Shown here in pieces: positions 13,774 through 14,788 of a stretch of DNA of 14,788 bases (its first letter is position 1; each line of letters opens with the position of its first letter). Source of the DNA: Candidatus Woesearchaeota archaeon CG10_big_fil_rev_8_21_14_0_10_32_9 (GTDB lineage: Archaea > Nanobdellota > Nanobdellia > Woesearchaeales > 21-14-0-10-32-9); contig PCYF01000036.1 of NCBI GenBank assembly GCA_002762915.1, positions 1-14,788 on the forward strand. Reading direction: 5' to 3'. The notes under the pieces were generated by a model. The model had not been told where the DNA came from and ran no database searches. It worked only from the letters and a program-made list of their open reading frames with translations. Made by a program: the position numbers and the translations under genes.

Positions 13774-14424
13774 TTATCCTTTAAATTTGAATACAGATCC
13801 TAAGTCTATCCTGTATTCTTCCATCTTAGTTATATCCTTTTTAGGTTTTCTTTCATCCCATACTTGTTTAGGCTTGTCATTATTTTCAGGCTCGACAACT
13901 TCAGACAAAGTAGCCTCTTTAGGAGAATTTTCTTGTTCTTTTTTAACTTCTGATGCCCTAGAGACCAATTCCTGATGTATCAATTCGTCTTCTTCTTTTA
14001 CATCAAATATATCTTGTTTTGGCTCTTCTGAATCAGTGTATTTAACGATTTCAACTTCTTCTTCAACATGATGACAGTGACCACAGCATTCTTCCGATTT
14101 GTGCATATGATCGTGTTTTTCTTGACAATGATGTGTTTCATGTGTTTCTTGAGATTTCGCTTCAGATCTCTGTACTTGCTGTTGAAAATGATTGTCAGTA
14201 CTAGATTCTTCTCTTTTTGGATAAACTTTATTCATATTAGACAGCATAGTAGATGCCGATCCTTTTCGTTCTTCGAAATTTTGATTTACTTTTGTATTTG
14301 TCCTCGACATGCCAGTTGCAATTCTTATCGCTTCTGTTTCTGACGCTGCAAGTCCTGAACTTCTTAGAGTTTCTGCTAATTTTCTTATTCCTTCATCCTG
14401 TATATCTTTTATTCTTTCCACCAT
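13774..14424 (-). CDS. Charged hypothetical protein with a His/Cys-rich putative metal-binding cluster
   Basis: No family recognised. Numbering from an in-frame GTG at 14433, the first 45 residues form a helical, well-ordered N-terminus (IKDIQDEGIRKLAETLRSSG, then LAASETEAIRIATGM), a pattern suggesting a conserved small domain. After that the chain is polar, acidic and probably disordered. Within it, residues 98-122 hold 9 His and 4 Cys (HETHHC, KHDHMHK, EECCGHCHH), which could bind zinc, copper or nickel. The C-terminus ends with a conserved-looking basic/aromatic piece (YRIDLGSVFKFKG). Start: GGTG 6 nt before the ATG at 14424 makes that ATG the better choice; the GTG at 14433 overlaps the ribosome site and would add three residues. 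There is no signal peptide or membrane segment. Confidence 0.68.
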   Translation of the reverse strand: MVERIKDIQDEGIRKLAETLRSSGLAASETEAIRIATGMSRTNTKVNQNFEERKGSASTMLSNMNKVYPKREESSTDNHFQQQVQRSEAKSQETHETHHCQEKHDHMHKSEECCGHCHHVEEEVEIVKYTDSEEPKQDIFDVKEEDELIHQELVSRASEVKKEQENSPKEATLSEVVEPENNDKPKQVWDERKPKKDITKMEEYRIDLGSVFKFKG

Positions 14425-14449
14425 TCTAAACACCTATTATTTATATTTC

Positions 14450-14478
14450 TATACTAAAAAATATGTTAGTATACTAAA
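14450..14478. promoter_or_regulatory. Perfect 12-bp palindrome with repeated half-site (possible operator)
   Basis: TTAGTATACTAA (14466-14477) is a perfect palindrome. Its right half extended, TATACTAAA (14470-14478), recurs at 14450-14458, 20 bp away on the same face of the helix. The cluster lies 26-54 bp before the ATG at 14424, over the region where a TATA element would be, so a dimeric repressor site is plausible. Confidence 0.45.
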
Positions 14479-14490
14479 TAGATTCCTCCT

Positions 14491-14788
14491 TTATTTAAAT
14501 TTTTTGTTTCTGGCGAAAATAATCAAGTCCTTTGAATTAACCACTTTGTAAACTTTAAAAGAATCTTCAATCATTTTTTCATGTTTTTTTACATCGGCCC
14601 CTTTTAATAAACTAAATACAATGATTGCATCTTTTTTGGAAACATTTTCGATATTTTTCAGAGATTTGCTCCAATTTGAAAAATGATGCGCCGCACTTAA
14701 ACATACAACATAATCAAAAAAATCTTTTTTAAAATGTTTATCAACATCTTCTCCACCGCCGACAAAGAGTTTATTTTTATAATGCGCA
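14491..14788 (-). CDS. C-terminal part of a SAM-dependent methyltransferase-like protein, 5' end outside window
   Basis: The minus-strand frame is open from the window edge to a TAA at 14491-14493, giving 98 visible residues. It contains FFDYVVCLSAAHHFSNWSKS followed by a helix (LKNIENVSKKDAIIVFSLLK), then FKVYKVVNSKDLIIFARNKK. This is the order of motif IV onward in class I methyltransferases: 'hDhVvs..alHHf..w...L..i.rvLk.gg..hhs', then the last two strands ending in a typical 'hhhhR..' finish. The SAM-binding motif I would lie beyond the window. The substrate is unknown. The 66-bp gap to the next gene contains the palindrome. Confidence 0.65.
   Translation of the reverse strand, partial: AHYKNKLFVGGGEDVDKHFKKDFFDYVVCLSAAHHFSNWSKSLKNIENVSKKDAIIVFSLLKGADVKKHEKMIEDSFKVYKVVNSKDLIIFARNKKFK

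Noticed and set aside
1..14788. CRISPR arrays, tRNA or rRNA genes, and phage or plasmid modules
   Set aside because: No regularly spaced repeats of CRISPR length, no GC-rich RNA-like segment with cloverleaf signatures, and no integrase, transposase, capsid or replication gene seen on either strand; intergenic gaps are all under 200 bp.

Overview
The window is A+T-rich archaeal DNA. Three things in the sequence support this: two proteins with class III (archaeal type IV pilin) signal peptides, a double-domain ArlJ/TadC-type membrane platform protein, and TATA boxes about 26 bp upstream of several start codons, often with no Shine-Dalgarno site (leaderless style). The style of the proteins (LamG/DUF2341 adhesin, MNT-HEPN fusion, many lineage-specific unknowns) suggests a DPANN archaeon of the Woesearchaeota/Pacearchaeota kind. 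That placement is inference from general resemblance, not from a marker gene.

Layout. Bases 1-1821 (+) hold the 3' part of a type II/IV secretion-pilus platform gene, cut by the window edge. Convergent to it on the minus strand are two pilin-like genes (1907-3823 and 3864-4316). One is a large adhesin with a pilin leader, a DUF2341 domain and a LamG domain interrupted by an inserted beta-sandwich. The other is a small pilin whose true start appears to be a non-ATG codon. Divergent from them (4480-4926, +) is a single-pass membrane protein with a small cysteine-bearing extracellular domain. Together 1-4926 reads as a surface-appendage and adhesion locus.

Next on the plus strand come two RNA-binding proteins linked to ribosomes: an NFACT-R protein lacking the usual N-terminal half (4972-5778) and a YhbY/CRM-domain protein (5834-6079). 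On the minus strand, 6095-6667 (coiled coil) and 6735-8279 (large conserved-looking unknown) probably form a unit. A repeat-rich divergent promoter region (8280-8478) separates them from an endonuclease IV/xylose isomerase-like TIM-barrel protein with a complete metal-ligand set and a very large insertion (8479-10452). An MNT-HEPN fusion protein (10525-11322) follows.

The last block is all minus strand: an anchored Ig-like surface protein (11383-13038), a probable ASCH/PUA-like protein (13114-13707), a charged protein with a His/Cys cluster (13774-14424), and the C-terminal end of a SAM-methyltransferase-like gene (14491-14788, cut by the window edge).

I found no rRNA, tRNA, CRISPR array, transposase or phage module, and no stretch over 300 bases lacks a gene. 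The items most worth following are the endonuclease IV-like protein, the domain insertion in the LamG adhesin, the non-ATG pilin start, and the orphan NFACT-R gene beside YhbY.
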